Shown: one piece after another, positions 8,997 to 17,427 of the stretch
How positions within the stretch are numbered: the first letter of the stretch is position 1
Layout: the number at the start of each line of letters is the position of its first letter
Source of the DNA: Mesorhizobium sp. WSM3862
GTDB taxonomy: Bacteria; Pseudomonadota; Alphaproteobacteria; Rhizobiales; Rhizobiaceae
Direction of reading: 5' to 3'
Length of the DNA: 64,000 bases
Assembly (NCBI RefSeq): GCF_002294985.1
Contig: NZ_NSGE01000002.1
Location: forward strand, 682,001 to 746,000
The notes under the pieces: model-generated
What the model was told of the DNA's origin: nothing
What the model saw: the letters and a program-made list of their open reading frames with translations, nothing else
Databases searched by the model: none
Made by a program: the position numbers and the translations under genes

Positions 8997-9365
8997 TCAG
9001 GGATGCTCGCCATCGAATTTCGCGCGTGCCGCGCGTACTCGATTGGTATTCTTTCGTGCCCATTCGCCGAGCGCGCCAACCGGCACCAGCAACTCGTGGC
9101 CGAGCTCGGTCAGCTCGTAATCGACGCGCGGCGGAATGGTCGGAAAAACCTTGCGCGTGACAAAGCCGTCCCGCTCCAGGCCGCGCAAGGTGATGGTCAG
9201 CATTTTCTGTGAGATGCCGCCGACGGCCGTGCGCAATTCATTGAAGCGCATCGGTCCGCCGCCCAGCTTGCCGACCACCAAAACGGTCCATTTGTCGCCG
9301 ACCCGTTGTAGGATTTCCGATACGGCCCGGCAGTCCTCAGTGTTGTACGGGTGCCTCGGTAACAA
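8997..9365 (-). CDS. HxlR-family winged-helix transcriptional regulator
   Basis: The product has 122 residues with the HxlR signature: C-x-(many)-ILQRVGDKWTVLVVGKL, RFNELRTAVGGISQKMLTITLRGLERDGFVTR, then the wing PRVDYELTELG. Cys12 lies in the N-terminal segment (YNTEDCRAV) as in redox- or aldehyde-sensing members. The start is a TTG at 9365 backed by a perfect AAGGAGG seven bases upstream. It is divergent from an FMN reductase gene, and the 92-bp gap holds a perfect palindrome, so it most likely controls that gene and itself. Confidence 0.9.
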   Translation of the reverse strand: MLPRHPYNTEDCRAVSEILQRVGDKWTVLVVGKLGGGPMRFNELRTAVGGISQKMLTITLRGLERDGFVTRKVFPTIPPRVDYELTELGHELLVPVGALGEWARKNTNRVRAARAKFDGEHP

Positions 9366-9411
9366 AAATGTGCCTCCTTGCGCGCCACTTTGTCAGTATC
9401 ACATATAGCGC

Positions 9412-9430
9412 CGGTATCCAAACGATACCG
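9412..9430. promoter_or_regulatory. palindromic operator in the HxlR/FMN reductase gap
   Basis: CGGTATC (9412-9418) and GATACCG (9424-9430) form a perfect inverted repeat with a 5-bp spacer; a further GTATC lies at 9396-9400. It sits between the two divergent starts, where HxlR dimers bind in other bacteria. A TTGTCA (9390-9395) lies 17 bp before GGTATC, so the palindrome may overlap the -10 region of the reductase promoter. Confidence 0.6.
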
Positions 9431-9457
9431 AAATTCCCCCGCAAGGAGAGCCCCCTT

Positions 9458-10063
9458 ATGTCCAAACCCAAAATCGCCATTGTCGTCGGTTCGACGCGCG
9501 CCGCCCGCTTCGCCGACGTCCCGACGCAGTGGATCGCCAAGATTGCCAAGACGCATGCCGATATCGACGTCGAAGTCGTTGATTTGCGCGACTGGCCGCT
9601 GCCGTTCTTCGATGAGGTCGCATCCTCCGCCTGGGCGCCGTCGCAGAACGAGGTGGCGCAGCGCTGGCAGAAGAAGGTCGCCGAGTTCGACGGCTTTATC
9701 TTCACCGCGGCCGAATACAATCACGCGCCGACCGCCGTCTTGAAGAACGCCATCGATTACGCCGCCAATGAATGGAACAAGAAGCCGGCCGGTTTCGTCG
9801 GCTATGGCAGCGTCGGCGGCGCGCGCGCCGTCGAGCAGCTTCGCCTGATCGCCGTCGAGCTGCAAATGGCGCCGGTCAAGTCGGCAGTGCACATCGCCTG
9901 GGGCGATTTCCTTGCGGTCCGCCAGGGCGACAAGAAGCTGGAAGAGATCGAACATCTGAACCAGGCGGCGGCGGCGCTCATCAATGACGTTGCCTGGTGG
10001 GCGAAGGTGCTGAAGGCGGCGCGCGCCGCCGACGCGATCGCCAGTGAAGCCCAGGCGGCTTAA
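9458..10063 (+). CDS. NADPH-dependent FMN reductase / quinone reductase
   Basis: The protein has 201 residues with a flavodoxin-like FMN_red fold. VGSTRAARFADVP near the N terminus is the FMN phosphate loop, and AAEYNHAPTAVLKNAIDY plus FVGYGSVGGARAVEQLR are the flavin-contacting segments. Such enzymes reduce quinones, azo compounds or metal ions using NAD(P)H. The ATG at 9458 follows AAGGAG at 9442-9447. Its divergent partner is the HxlR regulator, a common pairing for electrophile or quinone stress. Confidence 0.9.
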   Translation: MSKPKIAIVVGSTRAARFADVPTQWIAKIAKTHADIDVEVVDLRDWPLPFFDEVASSAWAPSQNEVAQRWQKKVAEFDGFIFTAAEYNHAPTAVLKNAIDYAANEWNKKPAGFVGYGSVGGARAVEQLRLIAVELQMAPVKSAVHIAWGDFLAVRQGDKKLEEIEHLNQAAAALINDVAWWAKVLKAARAADAIASEAQAA

Positions 10064-10237
10064 GCCGCTTCATCCTCCCAAAATATCATCTACGGGCGGC
10101 GCTTGCGCCGCCCCTTTTATTTGCGGAAGCCTCGGTCGTCGACAGACGATCGCTCAAGGATTTCGCTCTGCTGCCGCTTTTATGTCAGACATACTGGAGA
10201 AAGTCGGATTTCAATTGGGCATCCTTCGGGCGCAACC

Positions 10238-10648
10238 TTAGTCGTTCGCGTGAAGTTTGAAACGCCGATCGTCGTAGAAATCCAGATATCCCGAATGGAC
10301 GGGATCCGCGAGACGGCGGGATTTCATGTAAGCCTGCGCCACCACATGCGGACCGCCTTCAATGGGCTCAACCTCGATCGGGACGCGCAGGTTGCCGGGC
10401 TTGCCAACGGATTCGATCCGGTCAAGCCCAGCCAGGGCGCGGTGGTCGACCGCGTAGAGCTCGCCCCTGACGTGGAAGCCGAGACCCGGTTCATTGAACA
10501 TCATCGGAGCGAAGCGAGGTCCGGCAATCAGCATCGGGAAACGCTCACGGGTCCTGCAGGCACCGATGCACGCGGCCCCGGACAAACCCGCCTTGTGAAG
10601 AGGAAACCCTCTCTTCAAGGTTCCGAACACGAAGAGGTTGACGAGCAT
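10238..10648 (-). CDS. gamma-glutamylcyclotransferase-family (AIG2-like) protein
   Basis: The product has 136 residues. Residues 1-12 (MLVNLFVFGTLK) followed by RGFPLH match the [FY]GTLK/R-G loop at the N terminus of the GGCT/AIG2 fold, and GELYAVDHRALAGLDRIE gives the usual central strand-helix with LDxxE. Such proteins cyclise gamma-glutamyl amines or are uncharacterised. I start at 10648 because the GTLK motif sits close to the N terminus in the family; an ATG eleven codons upstream is possible. It is divergent from a GNAT gene 69 bp away. Confidence 0.75.
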   Translation of the reverse strand: MLVNLFVFGTLKRGFPLHKAGLSGAACIGACRTRERFPMLIAGPRFAPMMFNEPGLGFHVRGELYAVDHRALAGLDRIESVGKPGNLRVPIEVEPIEGGPHVVAQAYMKSRRLADPVHSGYLDFYDDRRFKLHAND

Positions 10649-10717
10649 TCTCCGGAACGCCGGCCGAAGCTGGAAGTTCATCCGTTTTCGCCATGTTCAG
10701 GGCAGGTGCAAATCCGC

Positions 10718-11140
10718 ATGACTCAAGAATTCTCAATTATCCTGTCTGCGGACGAAGCCGCGAAAGCGGAGGCCGCCGCGGCGCTCTACCGCTATAACGT
10801 CGCCATCACAGGGACGGACGACCGCATTCCCATAGGCGCCGTATTGTGTGATGGCTCGGGCAAAGCTTTGGGCGGCCTATGGGGAAGGACCGAACTCGGC
10901 CTTCTGTTCTTGGACATGTTTTTCGTGCCCGCGCATTTACGCGGTCTGTCTTACGGCGCCCGGTTGCTTGCCGCCGTCGAAGAAGAGGCAAAGGCGCGGG
11001 GCTGCAGACGCGCCGTCGTGGAGACAAGCAGCTTTCAGGCGCCTGGATTCTACAGCCGCCACGCTTATGTGGAATTCGGCCGCGTTCCGTTCGGGTTCGA
11101 TGGGCAGGCCCGCGTCTTTCTTCGCAAGGAACTGGCCTGA
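10718..11140 (+). CDS. GNAT-family N-acetyltransferase
   Basis: The product has 140 residues. The acetyl-CoA loop is visible as FFVPAHLRGLSYGARLLAAVEEEAKARGC, followed by the C-terminal FYSRHAYVEFGRVPF strand typical of GNAT enzymes. The substrate is unknown. The start at 10718 is preceded only by a weak GGCAGG. The gene is divergent from the GGCT-like gene and converges with the CNNM/CBS protein gene. Confidence 0.8.
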   Translation: MTQEFSIILSADEAAKAEAAAALYRYNVAITGTDDRIPIGAVLCDGSGKALGGLWGRTELGLLFLDMFFVPAHLRGLSYGARLLAAVEEEAKARGCRRAVVETSSFQAPGFYSRHAYVEFGRVPFGFDGQARVFLRKELA

Positions 11141-11175
11141 ATGGACGTTGGGAAAACCCGGCAGATCCAGGCTCG

Positions 11176-12489
11176 CTATCGGCGCGCCATCGGACGGTGG
11201 CCGTCGGGCAGGCGGGTGGCGATCAGTTTGTCGATACGGCGGCCGTCGAGGTCGACCACCTCGAAGCGCCAGCCTTGCGCGTCCACGCATTCGCCGGTAG
11301 CGGGAAGGTGGTGCAGATGCGACAGCACATAGCCGGCCACCGTCTCGTAGTCGCGGTTCTCCGGCAAGTCGATGCCCAGCACCTCGGCCATCTCGTCAGC
11401 CTGCATGTAGCCGGCGAGCAGCCATGAGCCGTCCTCGCGTTTGACCGCGTTCTCTTCCTCGCCCGCGTCGAGGTCCGAGCGGAAGACGCCGGTGATCGCT
11501 TCCAGGATGTCGGCCGGCGTGACGATGCCTTCGAAATGGCCGTATTCGTCATGGACGAGCGCCATCGGTACGTCCGATTCCCGCAGCCTTTGCAGCACGT
11601 CGAGCGCGTCTGCCTGATCATGGACGATTGGCGCGGTGCGCACATGCTGGCGCGGATCCAACACCCTGCCGGCAAGAAGGGCGGCCAGCACGTCGCGCGT
11701 CTGGATGACCCCTATCATGGCATCGACATTGCCGTCGCCCGCAGGCAGGCGCGAATGCTGGCTCTCCATCAAAAGCCGTTTGATGGTCGCCTCGTCGGAT
11801 TGCAGGTTGATCCAGTCGACCTCGGTGCGCGGCGTCATCACGGCGCGCACAGCGCGGTCGCCAAGGCGCATGACGCCGGCGATCATGCGGCGCTCGTCGG
11901 ATTCGATGGTGCCGTGATGCTCGGCCTCGGCGACCAGCATCTTGATCTCCTCGTCCGTGACCTTCTCTTCCGCCTCGCCGGCCTGGCCGAGCAACCACAG
12001 AACCGCGCGGCCGGAAATGTCGAGCAGAAAGACGAGCGGCGCCGATACCTTGGCGAGAATGGTCATCGCCGGTGCGGCGCGGACTGCGACGCGCTCGGGA
12101 TCCCTGAGCGCGATCTGCTTCGGCACGAGCTCGCCGACGATCAGCGAGGCGTAGGTGATGACCGCGACGACAATGCCGACGCCGATGGGGTCGGCGATGT
12201 TCTCGCGGATGCCCGTCGAGGCCAAATATTGAGCCAGTCGCTCGCCGAGCGTGGCGCCGGAAAAGGCGCCGGAAAGAACGCCGACCAGGGTGATGCCGAT
12301 CTGCACCGAGGACAGAAACTTGCCCGGGTTGGAGCCGAGCGCCAGCGCGCGGCCGGCACCCCTGACATTGCGGTCGATCATCGCCTTGAGACGGGCCGGC
12401 CGCGACGAGACGATAGCCAGCTCCGACATGGCCAAAAGGCCGTTCACCAGGATGAGGGCGGCCACAACGGCGATTTCGACGTATAGCAT
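11176..12489 (-). CDS. CNNM/CorC-type membrane protein (DUF21, CBS pair, CorC_HlyC)
   Basis: The product has 437 residues. An N-terminal DUF21 domain with about four hydrophobic spans (residues 1-190, including VGELVPKQIALRDPE) is followed by a CBS pair (about 215-345, MTPRTEVDWI and VHDEYGHFEGIVTPADILEAI) and a C-terminal transporter-associated CorC_HlyC domain. Relatives support magnesium or cobalt efflux; older annotation calls them hemolysin-like, which is misleading. It starts at an ATG at 12489 with no strong ribosome site. It seems monocistronic. Confidence 0.9.
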   Translation of the reverse strand: MLYVEIAVVAALILVNGLLAMSELAIVSSRPARLKAMIDRNVRGAGRALALGSNPGKFLSSVQIGITLVGVLSGAFSGATLGERLAQYLASTGIRENIADPIGVGIVVAVITYASLIVGELVPKQIALRDPERVAVRAAPAMTILAKVSAPLVFLLDISGRAVLWLLGQAGEAEEKVTDEEIKMLVAEAEHHGTIESDERRMIAGVMRLGDRAVRAVMTPRTEVDWINLQSDEATIKRLLMESQHSRLPAGDGNVDAMIGVIQTRDVLAALLAGRVLDPRQHVRTAPIVHDQADALDVLQRLRESDVPMALVHDEYGHFEGIVTPADILEAITGVFRSDLDAGEEENAVKREDGSWLLAGYMQADEMAEVLGIDLPENRDYETVAGYVLSHLHHLPATGECVDAQGWRFEVVDLDGRRIDKLIATRLPDGHRPMARR

Positions 12490-12583
12490 GCGGCGTCAAT
12501 AGCATTGCTGCGGTGCATTCGAAAATAGCGGGTTTGGCGTTTTTCGAATTGCGCCGTTTGCCGCTTCGAGAATGCCGGATGCG

Positions 12584-13291
12584 CTAGGGCAATCGCTTCA
12601 ACACGCCAACCACCGCCATACCGTCGGTGAAATAGGGATCGCCGCCGCCGTTCCTGCCGTTTTTCGTCGCGCCGATCCCCGGGATCTCGCTGGACGATGT
12701 CAGCATGCCTGCGGTGCTGAGGTCGCCGATCAGCAAGTTGCGCTCGGCGTCGATGTCCGGGCCGATATGATGGGTGATGGCACCGGTGTCGTGGCTCAGG
12801 CCGACGCCGCGGTCGAAGCTGGCAGCGCCCAGCCAGAGCGGGCGGCCGTCGTCGCCGACGGTATTTGTCTGCCAGAAGCGGACGTGGTGGCGCCGGTCGG
12901 CGCTGTCGCCCACGGGCTTTTCGAAAGCGAGGTCCTGGGCGCGGCCTTCAAATAGCAGGCGGCTGATCGGCGCATCGGGATAGGGTCGGGAGAACAGGAC
13001 GCTCTCGCCGATGTCGATCGCTGTCCTGAGCGTGACGGCGTCGGCCGTGTCCCAGCCGGCCACGGCAAAAGCGTGGACCACCTCCTTCTCGGTGCCGACA
13101 AGTCCAACATTGATCGGGTCGCCGGGAATGCCCTGCGGCGTATGCGTCACCATCTCGAAGCGCTGCGTGCGGAAGCCGCGCTCGCGCCACGTCCAGAATT
13201 CCGGCGCGGCAAGATAGGCAAAGCCCAGATAGAAAGCACAGAAAGCCGCCAGCCAAATCGCCGCGCGTCGCCTAAGGCTTCGCTCACCCAC
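12584..13291 (-). CDS. LssY C-terminal domain protein
   Basis: The 235-residue product has one N-terminal transmembrane helix (about residues 10-28, AIWLAAFCAFYLGFAYLAA) and then an LssY_C-type domain: GDPINVGLVGTEKEVVHAFAVAGWDTADAVTLRTAID, PVGDSADRRHHVRFW, and WLGAASFDRGVGLSHDTGAITHHI. The family is often fused to PAP2 or DedA domains and probably acts at the membrane; its activity is unknown. I prefer the GTG at 13291 with GGGAG nine bases upstream over a GTG at 13324 that lacks a ribosome site. Confidence 0.75.
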   Translation of the reverse strand: MGERSLRRRAAIWLAAFCAFYLGFAYLAAPEFWTWRERGFRTQRFEMVTHTPQGIPGDPINVGLVGTEKEVVHAFAVAGWDTADAVTLRTAIDIGESVLFSRPYPDAPISRLLFEGRAQDLAFEKPVGDSADRRHHVRFWQTNTVGDDGRPLWLGAASFDRGVGLSHDTGAITHHIGPDIDAERNLLIGDLSTAGMLTSSSEIPGIGATKNGRNGGGDPYFTDGMAVVGVLKRLP

Positions 13292-13363
13292 GAGAGACCA
13301 CTCCCAAGCCTGTGCCCGGCCCACTCTATGCGGTGTTGGGCCGGTTGGGCAGTAGGCTGAGGG

Positions 13364-14188
13364 TCAGCGGCAGGCGCGGTAGCCGTTCCTGCGGTTCTTG
13401 ACGTCGAAGTGAAAGTGGTTGCGGTGGTCGTAATTATAGCCCGGGCCGAGCACCGTGTTGAAATATTGGCAGCCGTCGGCGCGAACATTGTTGAGGAAGC
13501 CGCGGGTGCGAAACGCAAACAGGCCAGGCTTGCGAACGTCGATGTCGTTGCCATTGTTGAGCTCGATGCTCATGACATCGAGCGCATTGCCCTTGCCGTG
13601 CTCCGACAAGACGCCCTCGCCGGCGATCTTACGGCAGGAATAGCTCGAGCCCTGGTGGATCGCCCTGACGCCGGAGAAATAGCGCCAGCGGGCTGCCGGC
13701 ACGAGCTCGTTCCTGGTCCAGGCGGCGAAGGTCGCGGCCATGTTGCAGGTCAGTGTCGCTGCCGGTTTCATCTCGACGCTGCCGATGGCTGAAACTTTCA
13801 CCGGGAAATCGATGCCGCACTGGCCTTCGTGGATCGGCTGGATGTCCTGGTAAACGACGCCAAGCCGTTTCAGTTCATTGCGGCAGTCGATCTCGCTGGC
13901 CGGCATCTGCTCGGGCGAAGACAAGGGCTCATCCATGCGCGGATAGGCTGCCTGGGTCAGGTAGGGATCGGACGGAACAAGCCTCTGCATGCCGGAATAT
14001 TGCGGAGCCTCGGGCATGGCGGAGGTCTGGCTGCCGACGTCGACGGCCGGCTGCAGCGAAAAGACATCGCCGGTGGTGCAGGCCGAGACCGCTGTGATTG
14101 CGAGCCCCGTTGTCATTCTGACGGCAACGGAGCGCGCACGAGTGCTTAGTCGCGCCAAGGCGAGGCTGGCGCCAAATATTGCGGCCAT
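13364..14188 (-). CDS. extensin-like (PF06904-type) lipoprotein
   Basis: The product has 274 residues. A signal with lipobox VSAC (TGLAITAVSACTTG) suggests a lipoprotein. The C-terminal 170 residues carry the extensin-like domain: CRNELKRLGVVY, GQCGIDFPVKVSAIG, SEHGKGNALDVMSIEL and YDHRNHFHFDV. The conserved H, D and HFH residues resemble a D-Ala-D-Ala carboxypeptidase/VanY metal site, so action on peptidoglycan is plausible but unproven. It lies just downstream of a second extensin-like gene (14302-15480), so the two are likely a duplicated pair. I start at 14188; a start ten codons earlier is open. Confidence 0.82.
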   Translation of the reverse strand: MAAIFGASLALARLSTRARSVAVRMTTGLAITAVSACTTGDVFSLQPAVDVGSQTSAMPEAPQYSGMQRLVPSDPYLTQAAYPRMDEPLSSPEQMPASEIDCRNELKRLGVVYQDIQPIHEGQCGIDFPVKVSAIGSVEMKPAATLTCNMAATFAAWTRNELVPAARWRYFSGVRAIHQGSSYSCRKIAGEGVLSEHGKGNALDVMSIELNNGNDIDVRKPGLFAFRTRGFLNNVRADGCQYFNTVLGPGYNYDHRNHFHFDVKNRRNGYRACR

Positions 14189-14301
14189 CGAAAGGCATCC
14201 TGTCCCCGGATGGCACAAGTCTAGTCGGCAAGAGTAAAGGAAAGATCAGCGCCGGCATTCACGCCTGGGGCCGAATTGCGGCATCTGTTCTTCGCACCCA
14301 C

Positions 14302-15480
14302 TCATTGGCAGAACGTTCCGCCATTCCGTCTCGGTTCGAGGTCGAAGTGGAAGTGCAGCGCATGGTCCGGATCGCTGCCTGGGCCGAGCACCGTCTTGAA
14401 CGGCCCGCAGGCGGCCTTGCGGATCGTGTTCAGGAAGTTTGCATCTTTTTCGGGCGGCACCGGGCCGACCTCGATCGTCCTGCCGTCGGAGAGTGTGAAG
14501 GACGCGATGTCCAGCGCATTGCCGAAGGCGTGCTCCGAAAGCTTTCCACCACCGTTGCGCGGGCGGCAAACAAAGGCGGAGGCCTGGCCGATCGATTTGA
14601 GATCGGCGCCAAATTCGGCCTTCGCGGCGGGTTGGATGACTTCGACGGCAAATCGTGCCGCAGCCTCCGCCATTTGGCAGTTGAGTTCGGCTCCGGCGCC
14701 TATACTGATCGATTTTCCTAATGTTTTCATGACGATGGGATAGGGAATGGAGCAGCCGATCTCGGCTTCGTGCTCGGCCTTGTGCTCCTCGAATTCGACG
14801 CCGAGCGTCTTGAGGCGCTCACGGCAGGCAACCTCCTCCGCCGGCATCTTGTCGGCTGGCAGCTCAGCGGAGCGCGGATCGGGCAGTATTTTGTTGTCGT
14901 GGGTATCAGCCGGCTTTTCAGGTGGCTTTGGTGCGGCAGCGGGCGGCTTCGGTTCCGCGATGTCGGGTCGTTGCGTCGGAATCGGCACCGCAGACGGCGC
15001 CTCAGGTTCGCCTTCCGTGTCGGTTGACGGCTCGGTGGCCGAAGACTCGGGATGCTGCCGCTTTCCCTCACGAGACTTTTCTTGATTGATCTGGTCGGAT
15101 GCGTCAGCGTCCTTTGGACCGGCAGCCTTCTGCTCTTCCAGCGTTGCGGTGCCGGCCTTTTGCGCTTCTGCGGGCCGTGGTTCTGGCACCGGAGCATCGG
15201 CGGGCAAGATCGGCTGGTCCTGCGTTTGCTGTTGCACCAGCTTTGGCGCGACTTGCTGCTTGCCGCGCGGTCTCACGCGGTGCTTGATCCTCGGCCGCAG
15301 TGGCTGATCGGCCCGCTGCGTCAACGGCTGCTCCATGCGCGGTGTCAGCGGCTGCCTGTGACGATGCTTGGCATCGGCCGGCGTGACCAGCAAAATCCCC
15401 GCCGCCAAAGGCAGCGCCAGTCTGCAAAATCCGGAAAAGCTCAGCCTCGCCATCGGCCGGAAACGGGCCGGGCATCGCAA
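14302..15480 (-). CDS. extensin-like secreted protein with long basic/proline-rich linker
   Basis: The product has 392 residues: a signal peptide (FCRLALPLAAGILLVTPADA), then about 170 residues rich in Q, R, P, E and K with repeated PLTPR/QPLTQR/QPLRPR units, then an extensin-like domain (CRERLKTLGVEF, GCSIPYPIVMKTLG, SEHAFGNALDIASFTL, DPDHALHFHFDLEPRRNGG). The linker could span or bind the wall. It is the upstream member of a tandem pair with the lipoprotein at 13364-14188; the domains are clearly related but the N-terminal regions are not. Start at 15480 has a weak AAGG; 15453 is an alternative. Confidence 0.82.
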   Translation of the reverse strand: MRCPARFRPMARLSFSGFCRLALPLAAGILLVTPADAKHRHRQPLTPRMEQPLTQRADQPLRPRIKHRVRPRGKQQVAPKLVQQQTQDQPILPADAPVPEPRPAEAQKAGTATLEEQKAAGPKDADASDQINQEKSREGKRQHPESSATEPSTDTEGEPEAPSAVPIPTQRPDIAEPKPPAAAPKPPEKPADTHDNKILPDPRSAELPADKMPAEEVACRERLKTLGVEFEEHKAEHEAEIGCSIPYPIVMKTLGKSISIGAGAELNCQMAEAAARFAVEVIQPAAKAEFGADLKSIGQASAFVCRPRNGGGKLSEHAFGNALDIASFTLSDGRTIEVGPVPPEKDANFLNTIRKAACGPFKTVLGPGSDPDHALHFHFDLEPRRNGGTFCQ

Positions 15481-15529
15481 GGTTGCCTTGAACGCTGCGG
15501 CGCTGCGATCAAAATCGGTTACCGGTTCG

Positions 15530-15955
15530 TTACGCGCCGATCGCCTCCAGGCCTTCCTCCAGCCAATCGGCGAGCTGCGGCAGTCCGAGCAGGTACTTTG
15601 CGGTGCGCTTGTTGGCGCGCTCGCGCGCGGCCGCCACCGCGTCGATCCATTCGGAAGCTTCGTAGTCGCCGCGGCCCACCCAGGCCAACGCTACGAGCTC
15701 GGCCGCTTCATCGACATTGAGGTCGTTGATAAGCTCGCGGAATTCCTCCTCGGTGAGGTCTTCCGATGCCTCCTCGACAAGGCCGTCGTGATGATGATTG
15801 TCGTGCCTGTCGCCATCGAACTCGACCTCGTGCTCGGCGCCGTCGTCGTAGTCCTCGTTGACGGCTGCGCTCAGCGCCTTGGCCTTCAGGATGAACAGGC
15901 GCACGGTATCCGGGTCGATGGAAAGCTCCCATTCCTTCTCGAGGCGCTGCTGCAC
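15530..15955 (-). CDS. DUF3775 protein
   Basis: The 141-residue acidic, soluble product starts at a GTG (15955) with GAGGAGAAAGG upstream. It shows the DUF3775 pattern: LSIDPDTVRLFILKAKALSAAV, then an acidic and His-rich insert (DDGAEHEVEFDGDRHDNHHHDG), then LTEEEFRELINDLNVDEAAELVALAWVGRGDY and a helical tail ending in LPQLADWLEEGL. The family is common in alphaproteobacteria and has no known function. It is divergent from the TPR gene. Confidence 0.85.
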   Translation of the reverse strand: MQQRLEKEWELSIDPDTVRLFILKAKALSAAVNEDYDDGAEHEVEFDGDRHDNHHHDGLVEEASEDLTEEEFRELINDLNVDEAAELVALAWVGRGDYEASEWIDAVAAARERANKRTAKYLLGLPQLADWLEEGLEAIGA

Positions 15956-16134
15956 TGGCCTTTCTCCTCGTCGTGCGCTCGACTGATGATAGCGGATTTG
16001 CGGCCCGCGTCACATCCGTTCGCAGAGGCGATGCGCTCCCCGACCTCCAAATAGTTTGGCTTTTGACAGGTTTTCGGGATGAAACCGCATCGAAGCGGCG
16101 TTAATCTGCCGTTGTCACGCTTAAGGAGGCTCCG

Positions 16135-16674
16135 ATGCGCAGACGTTTGCTTGTTCAGGTCTTGGCTGCTGCCGTTAGCCTGCCGCTGTTCGCGGCGCCT
16201 GCATTCACCGCCGGCGAGGGCGGTGGCGGTGGCAGCCAGACTACCACTCAATGCAAGAAGGGTCAGGTCTGGGACAAGAAAAAGAAGAAATGCGTCGTGC
16301 CGCAGTACGGCATGCTGGATGACGACAGCATCTATGAGGCAGGCCACGACCTGGCGATGGCCGGGCGCTACGACGAGGCGATTTCGGTGCTGACGCTCGC
16401 CGCCAACAAGCAGGATCCGCGCATTCTCAACTATCTCGGCTATTCGCATCGCCATTCCGGCCGTGTCACGGTCGGCCTCGGCTATTACGAGGAAGCGCTG
16501 CGCATCGACCCCGACTACACGCTGGTGCGCGAATATCTCGGCGAGGCCCATCTGCAAATCGGCGATCTTGCCGGCGCGCAGGAGCAGCTCAAGGAAATCG
16601 AGAAGCGGACCGGCAAAGGCTCGCGCGAATACGGCATGTTGTCAGAGCAGATCGAACGTTTCCTGAGGAGCTGA
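16135..16674 (+). CDS. periplasmic tetratricopeptide-repeat protein
   Basis: The product has 179 residues: a signal peptide (LLVQVLAAAVSLPLFAAPAFT), a Gly-rich stretch, a CKKGQVWDKKKKKCV loop with two cysteines that could form a disulfide, and then two or three TPR units (YEAGHDLAMAGRYDEAISVLTLAANKQDP, ILNYLGYSHRHSGRVTVGLGYYEEALRIDPDY, VREYLGEAHLQIGDLAGAQEQL). It is likely a periplasmic scaffold. A terminator follows 20 bases after the stop. Confidence 0.85.
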   Translation: MRRRLLVQVLAAAVSLPLFAAPAFTAGEGGGGGSQTTTQCKKGQVWDKKKKKCVVPQYGMLDDDSIYEAGHDLAMAGRYDEAISVLTLAANKQDPRILNYLGYSHRHSGRVTVGLGYYEEALRIDPDYTLVREYLGEAHLQIGDLAGAQEQLKEIEKRTGKGSREYGMLSEQIERFLRS

Positions 16675-16694
16675 TTCTTCTCAGATGCTTTTCG

Positions 16695-16727
16695 AAGCCG
16701 GCTGCGAGCAATCGCGGCCGGCTTTTT
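16695..16727 (+). terminator. rho-independent terminator of the TPR gene
   Basis: AAGCCGGC (16695-16702) pairs with GCCGGCTT (16717-16724), with an inner GCGA/TCGC stem closed by GCAA, followed by five T (16723-16727). It lies 20 bases after the TPR stop codon. Confidence 0.85.
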
Positions 16728-16849
16728 GCTGGCGGCATTGCGGATTTAGCGCCGGATGGCCTTGCGAAAGCGGTGGTGATTTTACTGAACATCATTTTTG
16801 AGCGTGAAAATCGCGCGGAGATCGCTATATTCAGGGAAATTGTGGTGAA

Positions 16850-16890
16850 ACGGTTCCGTTAGCCCGAGGCTGCCGGACCGTTTTCTTTTT
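16850..16890 (+). promoter_or_regulatory. terminator-like hairpin in the greA leader
   Basis: ACGGTTCCG (16850-16858) pairs with CGGACCGT (16874-16881) with one bulge, enclosing an AGCC/GGCT stem (16861-16871). It is followed by TTTTCTTTTT (16881-16890), 60 bases before the greA ATG. A TATATT at 16826-16831 could be the -10 element, which would put the hairpin about 10 nt into the transcript. This looks like an attenuator or a small leader-RNA terminator. Confidence 0.55.
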
Positions 16891-16950
16891 GTACCCAACG
16901 ACAAGGCTATTCCCGAAAAGCGGGGGTAGTGGCAGGAAAGGTCAGGCATC

Positions 16951-17424
16951 ATGATCAAGGTCCCGATGACAGGCGAGGGGTTCGCGTCATTGAAGGAAGA
17001 ACTGCGCTGGCGCCAGCAGGAAGAGCGTCCACGCATCATCGAGGCGATCTCCGAAGCGCGCTCGCATGGCGACCTGTCCGAGAATGCCGAGTACCATGCG
17101 GCTAAAGAGTCGCAGAGCCATAATGAGGGCCGTATCAACGAGCTCGAGGACCTGATCGCGCGCGCCGAGGTGATCGACGTCTCGAAGCTCAGCGGCGACA
17201 AGGTGAAGTTCGGCGCCACGGTCGTGCTGGTCGACGAGGACACCGAGGAAAAGAAGACCTATCAAATCGTCGGCGACCAGGAAGCGGACGTGAAGTCCGG
17301 CCGTATCTCGATCTCCTCGCCGATCGCGCGCGCGTTGATCGGCAAGGAAGTCGGCGATGCCATCGAGGTCAACGCCCCGGGCGGCGCACGGGGTTACGAG
17401 ATCGTCCAGGTGCAATTTATTTGA
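16951..17424 (+). CDS. greA: transcription elongation factor GreA
   Basis: The 157-residue protein has the GreA/GreB layout: an N-terminal antiparallel coiled coil (residues 1-75) with the acidic tip around [20 protein letters not shown], whose acidic residues reach the RNA polymerase active site and stimulate cleavage of backtracked RNA, and a C-terminal FKBP-like domain ([16 protein letters not shown]). The ATG at 16951 follows AGGAAAGG. An attenuator-like hairpin lies in its leader. It converges with waaC, and the stop codons are only three bases apart. Confidence 0.97.
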   Translation: MIKVPMTGEGFASLKEELRWRQQEERPRIIEAISEARSHGDLSENAEYHAAKESQSHNEGRINELEDLIARAEVIDVSKLSGDKVKFGATVVLVDEDTEEKKTYQIVGDQEADVKSGRISISSPIARALIGKEVGDAIEVNAPGGARGYEIVQVQFI

Positions 17425-17427
17425 GGG

